Assembly (NCBI RefSeq): GCF_003725795.1
Contig: NZ_RBEE01000045.1
Span: forward strand, 186,001-250,000
Direction: 5' to 3'
DNA from: Pedobacter jejuensis
Lineage (GTDB): Bacteria; Bacteroidota; Bacteroidia; Sphingobacteriales; Sphingobacteriaceae
DNA: 64,000 nucleotides
This document shows, piece after piece, positions 36,424 through 46,058 of the stretch. The notes under the pieces are model-generated. The model saw nothing but the letters and a program-made list of their open reading frames with translations. It did not search any database and had not been told where the DNA came from. The translations under genes and the position numbers were made by a program. The first letter of the stretch is position 1. Each line of letters starts with the position of its first letter.

Positions 36424-38094
36424 ATGAATCTTTCCAGAGGTAAATTCTATTATACATTTTCGGTCATTGCCTGCATCTTTTTTTTAGTTGGATCAACCGG
36501 ATATGCTCAAAAACAGGCTTTACCAATTATCCAACAAGTTAAATTTAAAAAAGATACAACAAGCATAGTAACATTCGGCGCCAAAGGCGATGGCATAACA
36601 TTAAACACATCTTTCATTAATAATGCAATTTCAAAAGTGAGTCAGAAAGGTGGTGGGGTAGTTTTAATTCCTTCAGGATTATGGCTTACCGGACCCATAG
36701 AACTAAAAAGGAACGTTAACCTTCACCTAAAGCGTGATGCAATTCTTCAATTTACAGATGATTTTAACCAGTATAAATTGGTTGAAGGCAATTGGGAAGG
36801 ACAGCCGGCCTGGCGTAATCAAAGTCCTATATCTGGTGTAAATTTGGTAAATATCGCCATTACAGGTTCAGGAATTATTGATGGAAATGGTGGTGCATGG
36901 CGCATGGTTAAAAAAGATAAACTTACCGAAACGCAGTGGCAAAAATTGGTTGCATCTGGCGGCTTTGTTAGCGAAGATGGTAAAACCTGGTATCCATCAC
37001 AAAAAACCGTAAAAGGTTCGAAAATAAAAAATGCTGGTGTAATTGTGCCTGGTAAAACAGCTGCAGATTACGATGATATTAAAGATTTCTTACGCCCAAA
37101 TTTATTGGTACTTACAAGCTGTAAAAAAATTCTGTTAGAAGGTGTTACTTTTCAAAATTCACCCGCCTGGAATTTGCATCCATTAATGTGCGAAGACCTA
37201 ACATTAAGAAACTTACAAGTTAAGAACCCTTGGTTTGCACAAAATGGTGATGGCGTGGATGTGGAATCGTGTAAAAATGTGCTAATAGAAGGTAGCACTT
37301 TTGATGTCGGAGATGATGGAATTTGTATAAAATCAGGAAGAGATGAATCAGGAAGAAAACGTGGAATGCCTACAGAGAATGTCATTATTAGAAACAATGT
37401 AGTTTACCATGCGCACGGCGGTTTTGTAATTGGTAGTGAAATGAGTGGTGGCGCAAAAAATATTTGGGTTTACGATTGTTCCTTCATTGGCACCGACATT
37501 GGTTTGCGCTTTAAAACAACTCGCGGTCGCGGAGGTGTTGTAGAGAATATTTATATCAATAACATTAACATTATTGATATTCCGGGCGAAGCCATTTTAT
37601 TTGACATGTATTATGCTGCACAAGACCCGGTTCCTTTAGCTGGAGAAAAACGCGAAGCCATAAAAACGGTTACAGTGCCTGTTACCGAGGCTACTCCACA
37701 ATTTAAAAACTTTTACATTAAAAATGTTGTGGCAAACGGAGCAGCAAAAGCGATATTTTTTAGAGGTTTACCAGAAATGAATATAAAAGATATTTACCTT
37801 GAAAATGTAACCATCCAGGCAAAAAAAGGAATTGAAATAATAGAAGCATCTGGTATTTTTTTAAAGAACGTAAATGTGCTAACTGATGATACAAATCCGA
37901 TTGTACATGTACAAAACGGAACAAACATAAACATCAACGGTTTACAATATAAAAACGGTAGTGAACTATTGTTTAACATCACTGGTGAAAAAACCAAAGG
38001 AGTAAAAATTAGCGGTACCGATGTAACTAAAGCTAAAAAAACATCGGCATTTGGTACAGAAGTAAGTAAAACTGCCTTCGAGATTTCTAAATAA
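36424..38094 (+). CDS. Polygalacturonase (GH28)
   Basis: The 556-residue exported beta-helix enzyme hydrolyses homogalacturonan. A signal peptide ends near STGYAQK. Catalytic aspartates are visible in NGDGVDVESC and VGDDGICIKSGRDE, the conserved histidine/glycine segment in AHGGFVIGSEMSGG, and the basic RFKT in DIGLRFKTTRGRGG. The last 100 residues continue the helix. It opens the operon GH28-GH105-PL10-uxaB-uxaA. The next gene begins one base after its stop. Confidence 0.94.
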   Translation: MNLSRGKFYYTFSVIACIFFLVGSTGYAQKQALPIIQQVKFKKDTTSIVTFGAKGDGITLNTSFINNAISKVSQKGGGVVLIPSGLWLTGPIELKRNVNLHLKRDAILQFTDDFNQYKLVEGNWEGQPAWRNQSPISGVNLVNIAITGSGIIDGNGGAWRMVKKDKLTETQWQKLVASGGFVSEDGKTWYPSQKTVKGSKIKNAGVIVPGKTAADYDDIKDFLRPNLLVLTSCKKILLEGVTFQNSPAWNLHPLMCEDLTLRNLQVKNPWFAQNGDGVDVESCKNVLIEGSTFDVGDDGICIKSGRDESGRKRGMPTENVIIRNNVVYHAHGGFVIGSEMSGGAKNIWVYDCSFIGTDIGLRFKTTRGRGGVVENIYINNINIIDIPGEAILFDMYYAAQDPVPLAGEKREAIKTVTVPVTEATPQFKNFYIKNVVANGAAKAIFFRGLPEMNIKDIYLENVTIQAKKGIEIIEASGIFLKNVNVLTDDTNPIVHVQNGTNININGLQYKNGSELLFNITGEKTKGVKISGTDVTKAKKTSAFGTEVSKTAFEISK

Positions 38095-38095
38095 T

Positions 38096-40024
38096 ATGAA
38101 AACAATAATCCATAAAATATCCTTTCTGTTCGCATTAACGATACTCTCGCTTAACGGCTTTGCGCAAAAGAAATTGTCAGAACAATTAACCCTCACAGCA
38201 ATGGAAACATTGTTTCAGGATACAACTGTACTGAAAGATGCCAAAGGACCAAAATGGAGTTACGATATGGGTGTTGTTTTGGAAGGCGCTGCACAGGTTT
38301 GGCGCAACACCGGCAATGGAGATTATTTTAAATACATCCAAAATTCTATGGATGCTTATGTAGATAAAACTGGAAACATCAGGACCTACAAAGCCGAAGA
38401 TTTCAATATAGATAATATTAAAAACGGTCGTTCGCTTTTATTGCTGTATAAAGTTACCGGACAACAAAAATACTTGACGGCAGCAACCCAGTTATACAAT
38501 CAGCTACAGAACCAACCTCGCACAAAAGAAGGTGGCTTTTGGCATAAGAAAATTTATCCAAACCAAATGTGGCTTGATGGTTTATACATGGCAGAGCCTT
38601 TCTATGCAGAATATGCAGTTTTGATGAAAAAAGACTCGGCTTTTGATGATATAGCCAATCAATTTATTTTGATGGAAAAGAACTCAAGAGATGCCAAAAC
38701 CGGTCTTCTTTATCATGGTTATGACGAAAGCCGATTGGAAAAATGGGCTGATAAAACAACCGGTAAATCGCCAAATTTTTGGGGCAGGGCAATGGGCTGG
38801 TATATTATGGCTTTGGTAGATGTGCTGGATAATTTCCCGAAAAACCATCCGAAATATAAAGATTTAGTAGCCATTCTTAATCGTACAGCAAACGCCGCAT
38901 TAAAATATCAGGATGCAAAATCTGGTGTTTGGTTTGATATTTTGAATATGCCTACAAAAAAAGGCAACTACCTTGAATCTTCCGCATCTAGCATGTTCGT
39001 TTACGGCTTTGCTAAAGGTGTTCGCAAAGGCTATTTACCACAATCCTTTATTAATGCCGCAAATAAAGGGTATGCAGGTTTAAAGAAAGAATTTATAGAA
39101 ACTGCTGGCGCTGAAAGGGTAAAGCTAACCAAAACAGTTTCTGTTTCTGGCTTAGGCGGTAAACCAAAATATAGAGATGGTAGCTTCGAATACTACATTA
39201 GCGAAAAAGTAATTACCAACGACCCAAAAGGTGTTGGTGCTTTTATCTGTGCTGCCAGCGAAATGGAAATTGCTGCACTACCAAAACCTGGTAAAAACTT
39301 AACAGTAACCGTTGATAACTTCTTTAATAATGAATACATGACCGGCCCCACCGGCGATAAAATTCCATTTCATTATTTGTGGAATGAAGATGACAATAAC
39401 GGTTTCTCACTCTTAGGAAAAGTTTTTAACGATGCTGGAGTAAAAACATCAACACTTGCAGACGCTCCAAAACTTTCAAATTTACAAGGCACAAACATTT
39501 ACATTATTGTTGACCCTGATACGGAAAAAGAAACTGCAAATCCTAATTTTATGAATGCTGCCCATGCAAAGCAAATTAGCGAATGGGTAAAAGCAGGAGG
39601 TGTTTTAGTGTTGCTTCTAAATGATGTAGGCAATTGTGAAATCACAAAATTTAATGTTTTGCCAGAAACTTTTGGTATTCATTTTAATGAAGATAGCCGC
39701 AATAAAGTTCAAGGGTCAAATTTTGAGCAAGGTGCTATTTCCATTCCACCAGGCAATTCAATATTTAAAACAGCAAAGAAGGTTTACATCAAAGAAATTT
39801 CCACAATTGTAGCCAAAACCCCAGCAGTTGCTGCTTTAACCGATAAAGATGATGTAATCATCGCAACAGCAAAATATGGTAAAGGAACTGTTTTCGCCGT
39901 CGGCGACCCATGGTTTTACAACGAATACATTGATGGAAGGAAATTGCCTAAAGACCTTGAAAATTATAAAGCAACCAATGATTTAGTCAATTGGTTGATT
40001 AAGCAAGTACCGGCGAAAAAATAA
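38096..40024 (+). CDS. Unsaturated (rhamno)galacturonyl hydrolase GH105 with extra C-terminal DUF4350-like domain
   Basis: The 642-residue exported protein has a signal peptide ending LNGFAQ. Residues about 25-375 are a GH105 (alpha/alpha)6 barrel, with MWLDGLYMAEPFYAEY holding the catalytic Asp and the typical NFWGRAMGWYIMALVDVL. It cleaves unsaturated uronyl ends left by lyases. From about 400 to the end is a separate Rossmann-like domain (GTNIYIIVDPDTE, WVKAGGVLVLLLNDV, GKGTVFAVGDPWFYNEY) resembling DUF4350/amidotransferase-like domains, of unknown purpose. Single-domain GH105 enzymes are about 370 residues. The start lies one base after the GH28 stop. Confidence 0.9.
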   Translation: MKTIIHKISFLFALTILSLNGFAQKKLSEQLTLTAMETLFQDTTVLKDAKGPKWSYDMGVVLEGAAQVWRNTGNGDYFKYIQNSMDAYVDKTGNIRTYKAEDFNIDNIKNGRSLLLLYKVTGQQKYLTAATQLYNQLQNQPRTKEGGFWHKKIYPNQMWLDGLYMAEPFYAEYAVLMKKDSAFDDIANQFILMEKNSRDAKTGLLYHGYDESRLEKWADKTTGKSPNFWGRAMGWYIMALVDVLDNFPKNHPKYKDLVAILNRTANAALKYQDAKSGVWFDILNMPTKKGNYLESSASSMFVYGFAKGVRKGYLPQSFINAANKGYAGLKKEFIETAGAERVKLTKTVSVSGLGGKPKYRDGSFEYYISEKVITNDPKGVGAFICAASEMEIAALPKPGKNLTVTVDNFFNNEYMTGPTGDKIPFHYLWNEDDNNGFSLLGKVFNDAGVKTSTLADAPKLSNLQGTNIYIIVDPDTEKETANPNFMNAAHAKQISEWVKAGGVLVLLLNDVGNCEITKFNVLPETFGIHFNEDSRNKVQGSNFEQGAISIPPGNSIFKTAKKVYIKEISTIVAKTPAVAALTDKDDVIIATAKYGKGTVFAVGDPWFYNEYIDGRKLPKDLENYKATNDLVNWLIKQVPAKK

Positions 40025-40061
40025 TATCTACAAGAAAAAGGTTTGTACAAACCATCGTAAT

Positions 40062-41087
40062 ATGATAAAATCAATTAAAATAAAAATATTTCTTTTGCTT
40101 GGTTTCGGTACATTTTTAATGTCTTGCTATGCGCAAATGCCTACCGATTCTATTGCAGATAAAATGTTGGTTTATCAGTTAAGCAATGGGGGTTGGCCAA
40201 AACAGTTGGAAGATAAAAGTGTGGTAAACTATGATTTACCCTTATCGCCAGCGTTAAAAGAAAAGATAAAAGCAACAACCAACTTACATGCTACTTTTGA
40301 TAATCAAGCCACCAGTAGAGAAGTAATTTATCTGGTAAAAGCATATAAAAAATCGCAGAATAAAAATTATTTAAAAGCAGCAGAACGTGGTTTGGATTAT
40401 ATTTTAGAAGCCCAATATGCAAATGGTGGCTGGCCACAATATTATCCGGATAAAGCTTTGTATCGTTCAGAAGTTACCTATAATGATGATGCGATGATTA
40501 ATGTTTTAAATATTTTGCAAGACATCGCTACACAAACAAATGATTTTGAAGTAGTAAATTCTGCTTATTTAGAAAAAGCTAAAGCAGCGGTAGCTAAAGG
40601 AATAGATTGTATATTGAAAACCCAAGTAAAACAAAGCGGTATTTTAACCATTTGGGCAGCCCAATATGATAAAAATTCACTGCTACCAGCTAAAGCAAGA
40701 GCATTTGAGCCAGCTTCTTTAAGTACAAGTGAATCTGTAAACATTGTTCGCTTTTTAATGCGATTTAAAAATCCGTCGGCAGACATAAGAAGTTCTGTCG
40801 CGGGAGCAATTAAATGGTTTAGCGATTATAAAATTGTCGGTTATCGTTTCGATAGAGAAAAAACTGGCTCAGGATTAATAGCTGATAGCAAAAGTGTGGT
40901 TTGGGCCCGCTTTTATGATTTAGAAAAGAACATTCCAATTTTTGGAGATAGAGATAATACCATTAAATTTAAGCTGGAAGATTTAAGTCTGGAGCGGAGA
41001 AATGGTTACGCCTGGTATGGCAACTGGGGGCAAAAACTGATAGACAAAGAATATCCGAAATGGCTAGCAGCCAATGGAGCAAAATAA
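40062..41087 (+). CDS. Pectate lyase (PL10)
   Basis: The 341-residue exported enzyme has a signal peptide, possibly a lipoprotein type (MSCYAQ). PL10 features are QLSNGGWPKQ, EAQYANGGWPQYYPD, TYNDDAMINVL, ARFYDLEKNIPIFGDRD and ERRNGYAWYGNWGQKL. It cleaves demethylated polygalacturonate by calcium-dependent beta-elimination and yields unsaturated oligomers for the GH105 enzyme. It lies 37 bases after GH105 and 35 before uxaB. Confidence 0.93.
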   Translation: MIKSIKIKIFLLLGFGTFLMSCYAQMPTDSIADKMLVYQLSNGGWPKQLEDKSVVNYDLPLSPALKEKIKATTNLHATFDNQATSREVIYLVKAYKKSQNKNYLKAAERGLDYILEAQYANGGWPQYYPDKALYRSEVTYNDDAMINVLNILQDIATQTNDFEVVNSAYLEKAKAAVAKGIDCILKTQVKQSGILTIWAAQYDKNSLLPAKARAFEPASLSTSESVNIVRFLMRFKNPSADIRSSVAGAIKWFSDYKIVGYRFDREKTGSGLIADSKSVVWARFYDLEKNIPIFGDRDNTIKFKLEDLSLERRNGYAWYGNWGQKLIDKEYPKWLAANGAK

Positions 41088-41122
41088 TTAAAAATCCGTC
41101 TGCGACGGCAAAATGAAAACAA

Positions 41123-42634
41123 ATGATTTTAAGCAAAGAAAATTTAAAAAACATTAGTGCAGAAAACGTAACCATACCTGCAACAGAACTTTTAGAATTG
41201 CCTGAAAAAGTAATTCAATTTGGTACGGGAGTTTTACTTCGTGGCTTGCCAGATTATTTTATTGATAAGGCAAACAGAAACGGGATTTTTAATGGTCGTG
41301 TTTTAGTTGTTAAATCAACCTCGCAAGGTGGCGCCGATGCTTTTTCTACGCAGGATAATCTATACACCCTTTGTGTAAAAGGAATTGAAGATGGTGTAAA
41401 CGTTGAAGAGAATACCATCAACTCGGCAATAAGCAGGGTTTTATCAGCCTCAGAAGATTGGGCAGAAATTTTAAAAGCGGCACACAAGCCCGAAATGAAA
41501 ATTGTAATTTCTAACACAACTGAAGTTGGAATTGTAATGAGCGAAGATAAAATAACTGATAATCCACCTCAATCTTATCCTGGCAAACTGCTTGCCTTTT
41601 TGCATGAACGTTATACTGCTTTCAACGGCTCTGAAGAAAGCGGAATGGTTATCGTACCAACCGAATTAATAAGCGATAACGCTGATAAATTAAGAGATAT
41701 TGTATTAAAGTTATCTGCCCAAAATAAACTGAGCTGGGATTTTGAACAATGGTTAAAAACTTACAACTATTTTTGCAAAACCTTGGTTGACAGAATTGTA
41801 CCCGGAAAACTCCCTTCTGATGAACAAAAAGCAATGGAATCAACACTGGGCTATGAAGATGAATTGATGATTATGGCCGAACCTTTCAGGCTTTGGGCAA
41901 TCGAATCATCGAATGAAAAAGTAAAAGAAATTTTATCATTCGAAAAGGCTGATAAAGGCGTTTTCATTGTCCCTTCCATCAATAAATTTAAAGAATTAAA
42001 ACTCCGTTTACTAAACGGAACGCATACCTTGAGTTGTGGATTAGCCATTTTAGCAGGTTTCAATACAGTTAAAGAAGCTATGGCCGATGAAGTTTTTGCC
42101 AGTTACGTTTCTGATTTGATGAAGCAGGAAATTGCACATTCTTTAGAGGATGACGATATATCTTACCAAGATGCTGTTGATTTCGCGATGAGCGTTATCG
42201 ATCGCTTCAGTAATCCATCATTAGAACATAAATGGCAAGCCATTACCTTAAATTTCACATCAAAAATGCAGATGCGAAATATGCCTTTAATCAGAAAATA
42301 TTATAGTCAGAAAAATGAAGTACCCCCGCTAATTGCATTAGGTCTGGCTGCCTACATCATCTTTATGGATACGACTAAAGATGGCGATAATTATGTAGCT
42401 GAAATTAATGGCAAAAGCTATCCGGTTCAAGATGAATTTGCAGAGATTTTGTACACGTATTGGCAAAATCCAGAAACTGCTATTGATAATATTTTAGGCG
42501 ATAGGCGTTTATGGGATAAGAATTTAAACAATTACCCAGGCTTTAACGCTGCGATAAAAAGCAATGTAGATATGTTGAAAAATAATGGTGTAAAAGAAAC
42601 AATAAGTAACTTGCGTAAACAAAGAACAAATTAG
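41123..42634 (+). CDS. uxaB: Tagaturonate reductase (altronate oxidoreductase)
   Basis: The 503-residue cytoplasmic protein belongs to the mannitol-dehydrogenase/UxaB family. The NAD-binding region starts VIQFGTGVLLRGLPDYFID. The C-terminal domain shows LRLLNGTHTLSCGLAILAG, with the conserved K/N/H region of the family (FKELKLRLLNGTHT). It reduces D-tagaturonate to D-altronate in galacturonate catabolism. uxaA follows after one base, which supports the assignment over mannonate (UxuB) specificity. Confidence 0.93.
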   Translation: MILSKENLKNISAENVTIPATELLELPEKVIQFGTGVLLRGLPDYFIDKANRNGIFNGRVLVVKSTSQGGADAFSTQDNLYTLCVKGIEDGVNVEENTINSAISRVLSASEDWAEILKAAHKPEMKIVISNTTEVGIVMSEDKITDNPPQSYPGKLLAFLHERYTAFNGSEESGMVIVPTELISDNADKLRDIVLKLSAQNKLSWDFEQWLKTYNYFCKTLVDRIVPGKLPSDEQKAMESTLGYEDELMIMAEPFRLWAIESSNEKVKEILSFEKADKGVFIVPSINKFKELKLRLLNGTHTLSCGLAILAGFNTVKEAMADEVFASYVSDLMKQEIAHSLEDDDISYQDAVDFAMSVIDRFSNPSLEHKWQAITLNFTSKMQMRNMPLIRKYYSQKNEVPPLIALGLAAYIIFMDTTKDGDNYVAEINGKSYPVQDEFAEILYTYWQNPETAIDNILGDRRLWDKNLNNYPGFNAAIKSNVDMLKNNGVKETISNLRKQRTN

Positions 42635-42635
42635 A

Positions 42636-44282
42636 ATGGTTACAAGAATTTTAAAAATTCATCCTAACGATAATGTGTTGGTTGCCTTGCAAGATTTGAC
42701 AAAAGGCGAAACCATAATTCACGATGGACATGAATATACTTTACAGGATGATATTCAAGCGAAGCATAAATTTTTTATGCAGGATATGAACATTGGCGAC
42801 CCAATAATGATGTATGGTGTTTTGGTGGGCAAAGCACAGCGTTTCAATTTAAAGGGCGGCTTAATGGATACCGAAAATACAAAACATGCTTCCGATCCTT
42901 TCGAATTTCGGCCTTATCATTATGAGTGGCATGCACCTGATGTTTCTAAGTTTGAAGACAGAACTTTTAATGGTTATGTACGAAGTGATGGTCGTGTTGG
43001 TACGGCTAACTATTGGCTATTTATACCAACCGTTTTTTGCGAAAACCGAAATTTAGATGTAATCCGAGAAGCATTGCATAATGAATTAGGTTATGCTGTA
43101 ACCGATAAGTACAAAACATATACACATCGTTTAGTTGATGCCTATAAAAACGGAGAAAGTTTAGCAGAGGCCGACCCAAGTTCAATTGGCCAGGCTAATC
43201 ATACAGCAAACCGAATCTTTAAAAATGTTGATGGAATAAAGTTTTTAAATCACCAAGGTGGATGCGGCGGCACTCGCCAAGATGCAGCAGTTTTAAGTAA
43301 ATTATTAGCAGCTTATGCTGATCACCCGAATGTTGCAGGTGTTACAGTTCTAAGTTTAGGCTGCCAGAATTTACAGGTTCAGGATTTTATGGATGACTTG
43401 AAACAGCGCAGTCCTAATTTCGATAAACCATTATTTATATTCGAGCAGCAACAATCGCAAAGCGAAGAACAGCTGGTAAAAGAGGCGATAAGAAAAACAT
43501 TCATCGGCTTAACTGAAATTAATGAAATAGAACGCCAGCCTGCGCCATTAAGCAAATTGGTTTTAGGTGTAAAATGTGGCGGTAGTGATGGCTTTAGTGG
43601 CATTAGTGCTAATCCAGCTGTTGGCTACACTTCTGATTTACTGGTTGCCTTGGGCGGAACGGTTTTACTTGCCGAATTTCCTGAACTCTGTGGAGCTGAA
43701 CAGCAATTAATAGATCGTACAAAAGATGAAACTGCCGCTCGTAAGTTTATACAATTAATGACTACTTACAACCAGCAGGCAGAAAATGTTGGTTCAGGTT
43801 TCTATATGAATCCATCGCCTGGAAACATTAAAGACGGCTTAATTACCGATGCGATAAAAAGTACTGGTGCCGCAAAAAAAGGTGGTACATCGCCAGTTGA
43901 AGATGTTTTAGATTATACAGAACCTGCAACCAAACCTGGTTTAAATTTAGTTTGTACGCCAGGTAACGATGTCGAAGCAACGACTGGAAAAGCAGCCTCT
44001 GGCGCAACTCTAATTTTATTTACAACAGGTTTAGGTACACCAACCGGAAACCCGGTTTGCCCTACCATCAAGGTTTCTACAAATAATGCTCTTACAAAAC
44101 GCATGGGCGATATCATCGATATCAACTGCGGACCAGTTATAGAAGGTTTAAAAACCATAGAAGAAATGGGTGAAGATATCCTTGAATATTGCATTAAAGC
44201 AGCCAGTGGTGAGGTAATTCCAAAAGCAGTTTTGTTAAATCAGGATGATTTTATTCCATGGAAACGTGGTGTAAGCCTTTAA
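42636..44282 (+). CDS. uxaA: Altronate dehydratase
   Basis: The 548-residue cytoplasmic enzyme has an N-terminal SAF domain (residues about 10-95). The large catalytic domain shows YVRSDGRVGTANYW, NHQGGCGGTRQD, VTVLSLGCQNLQ, KCGGSDGFSGISANPAVG and TTGLGTPTGNPVCP. It dehydrates D-altronate to 2-keto-3-deoxygluconate (KDG). The gene starts one base after uxaB. The following 161-base gap may hold a separate promoter for uxaC. Confidence 0.96.
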   Translation: MVTRILKIHPNDNVLVALQDLTKGETIIHDGHEYTLQDDIQAKHKFFMQDMNIGDPIMMYGVLVGKAQRFNLKGGLMDTENTKHASDPFEFRPYHYEWHAPDVSKFEDRTFNGYVRSDGRVGTANYWLFIPTVFCENRNLDVIREALHNELGYAVTDKYKTYTHRLVDAYKNGESLAEADPSSIGQANHTANRIFKNVDGIKFLNHQGGCGGTRQDAAVLSKLLAAYADHPNVAGVTVLSLGCQNLQVQDFMDDLKQRSPNFDKPLFIFEQQQSQSEEQLVKEAIRKTFIGLTEINEIERQPAPLSKLVLGVKCGGSDGFSGISANPAVGYTSDLLVALGGTVLLAEFPELCGAEQQLIDRTKDETAARKFIQLMTTYNQQAENVGSGFYMNPSPGNIKDGLITDAIKSTGAAKKGGTSPVEDVLDYTEPATKPGLNLVCTPGNDVEATTGKAASGATLILFTTGLGTPTGNPVCPTIKVSTNNALTKRMGDIIDINCGPVIEGLKTIEEMGEDILEYCIKAASGEVIPKAVLLNQDDFIPWKRGVSL

Positions 44283-44443
44283 GAATTTTAAGATGGATGA
44301 TGTAAAATTGAACCCGTTCCCATAAAGGCTGGATACTTTTACGCTAACCGTCATTGAATTGAATCATACTGTTAAAAAATAGCACAGAAGGCAGTTGAGC
44401 ATAAAATATTATGGCAACTTTCTTAAATACAATATCTTTTTAA

Positions 44444-45844
44444 ATGAAATCTTTTTTAGACGAAAATTTCCTACTGGAAACTAAAACAGCACAAACGCTT
44501 TACCATGATTTTGCAAAATCGATGCCGATTATTGATTATCATAATCACCTAATTCCGGAACAAATTGCAAATAATGTTCAGTTTTCAAACATTAGCCAGG
44601 TGTGGCTCGCAGGTGATCATTACAAATGGAGAGCAATGCGTGCAAATGGTGTTGATGAAAAATTCATTACCGGTGATGCTTCGGATTTTGAAAAATTTCA
44701 GAAGTGGGCAGAAACCGTTCCTTATACTTTGCGCAATCCACTTTACCATTGGACGCATTTAGAATTACAACGATATTTTGGCATAACAGAAATCCTTTCT
44801 GGCGAAACTGCTCAAAAAATTTATGATGATTGCTCATCAAAATTGCAAACATCAGATTATTCCGTACGAGGTTTACTGGCAAAAATGAATGTTGAGGCTG
44901 TTTGTACAACCGATGATCCGTTAGATAGTTTAAATTTTCACCAGCAATTGGCTAATGAAAATGTTAACCTAAAAATGTTGCCGGCTTTTCGCCCTGATAA
45001 AGCCATGAATAGCGACGATATTATTGGCTTGAACGATTATATTGATAAACTGGAAAAGGTTGTAAACTCGACCATTAGCAGCCTTCAGGATTATCTAGCT
45101 GCATTAAAAAATCGACATGATTATTTTGCAGCAAACGGATGTTCTGTTTCAGATCATGGCTTAGAACAAATTTACGCTGAGGATTACACAGAAGCGGAGA
45201 TAACATCAATTTTCGATAAAATCAGGAACAAAAAAGATATTTCTTACCAGGAAAACCTTCAGTTCAAATCGGCAATGCTGGTTCATTTTGCAGAATGGGA
45301 TCATGAAAAAGGCTGGGTTCAACAGTACCATTTAGGTGCCTTAAGAAACAACAATACCCGAATGTTAAGTCAGTTAGGGCCCGACACAGGCTGGGATTCT
45401 ATCGGCGATTTTAGTCAGGCAAGAATGCTTGCTAAATTTTTAAATCGGTTAGATACGCAGAACAAATTAGCAAAAACCATTATCTACAACCTAAACCCGG
45501 CAGATAATGAGTTAATTGCTACCATGATTGGGAACTTTAATGATGGCTCTGTAGCTGGTAAAGTTCAGTTTGGTTCGGCATGGTGGTTTTTAGATCAAAA
45601 AGAGGGAATGATTAAACAATTGAACGCACTATCAAACATGGGCTTATTAAGTCGGTTGGTTGGTATGCTTACCGATTCACGAAGCTTTTTATCTTTCCCT
45701 CGTCATGAATATTTTAGAAGAATCGTTTGTAATCTTTTTGGCACCGATGTAGAGCAAGGCGAACTGCCAAATGATTTGGAATGGATTGGAAAAATAATAC
45801 AAGACATTTCGTATTTTAACGCAAAAAATTACTTTAAGTTTTAA
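44444..45844 (+). CDS. uxaC: Uronate isomerase (glucuronate/galacturonate isomerase)
   Basis: The 466-residue cytoplasmic TIM-barrel enzyme of the amidohydrolase superfamily has the metal motif DYHNHLIPEQIANN. Other typical segments are KWRAMRANGVDE, CTTDDPLDSL and VQFGSAWWFLDQKEGM. It isomerises D-galacturonate to D-tagaturonate, the first cytoplasmic step. It lies downstream of uxaA on the same strand. Confidence 0.96.
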   Translation: MKSFLDENFLLETKTAQTLYHDFAKSMPIIDYHNHLIPEQIANNVQFSNISQVWLAGDHYKWRAMRANGVDEKFITGDASDFEKFQKWAETVPYTLRNPLYHWTHLELQRYFGITEILSGETAQKIYDDCSSKLQTSDYSVRGLLAKMNVEAVCTTDDPLDSLNFHQQLANENVNLKMLPAFRPDKAMNSDDIIGLNDYIDKLEKVVNSTISSLQDYLAALKNRHDYFAANGCSVSDHGLEQIYAEDYTEAEITSIFDKIRNKKDISYQENLQFKSAMLVHFAEWDHEKGWVQQYHLGALRNNNTRMLSQLGPDTGWDSIGDFSQARMLAKFLNRLDTQNKLAKTIIYNLNPADNELIATMIGNFNDGSVAGKVQFGSAWWFLDQKEGMIKQLNALSNMGLLSRLVGMLTDSRSFLSFPRHEYFRRIVCNLFGTDVEQGELPNDLEWIGKIIQDISYFNAKNYFKF

Positions 45845-45898
45845 TCGATTTGTAGTTTAGCCACATCGATTTATTTTCTTAAAAGAGCGATAAAACAA

Positions 45899-46032
45899 GT
45901 GATGGTCTGTGGGGACACAGACCATGGAAATAAACAGATAGTTGAGGAAAAAATTATCCCCATCGGTCTGTGTCTTCACAGACAGAAACAAAATGAGTGA
46001 TAGTCTGTGGAAACATAGACCATGGAAATAAA
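45899..46032. repeat. Three-hairpin repeat cluster between uxaC and kdgK
   Basis: Two 36-base direct copies (45899-45934 and 45997-46032) share gtgatRgtctgtgg, acatagacc/acacagacc and catggaaataaa. The first contains a perfect 10-bp stem, ATGGTCTGTG with CACAGACCAT (45902-45925). The second is a less perfect hairpin (46000-46023). Between them an inverted, shorter version GTCTGTG/CACAGAC with TCTT loop lies at 45966-45983. No open frame of note is present on the plus strand. Confidence 0.85.
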
Positions 46033-46058
46033 ATAAATTAGCCTGATAAAAGCAATAA

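Noticed and set aside
36074..36457. Two minus-strand open frames over the CE8 end and the CE8-GH28 spacer
   Set aside because: Antisense shadows of a clear gene and a regulatory spacer; no homology-like features.
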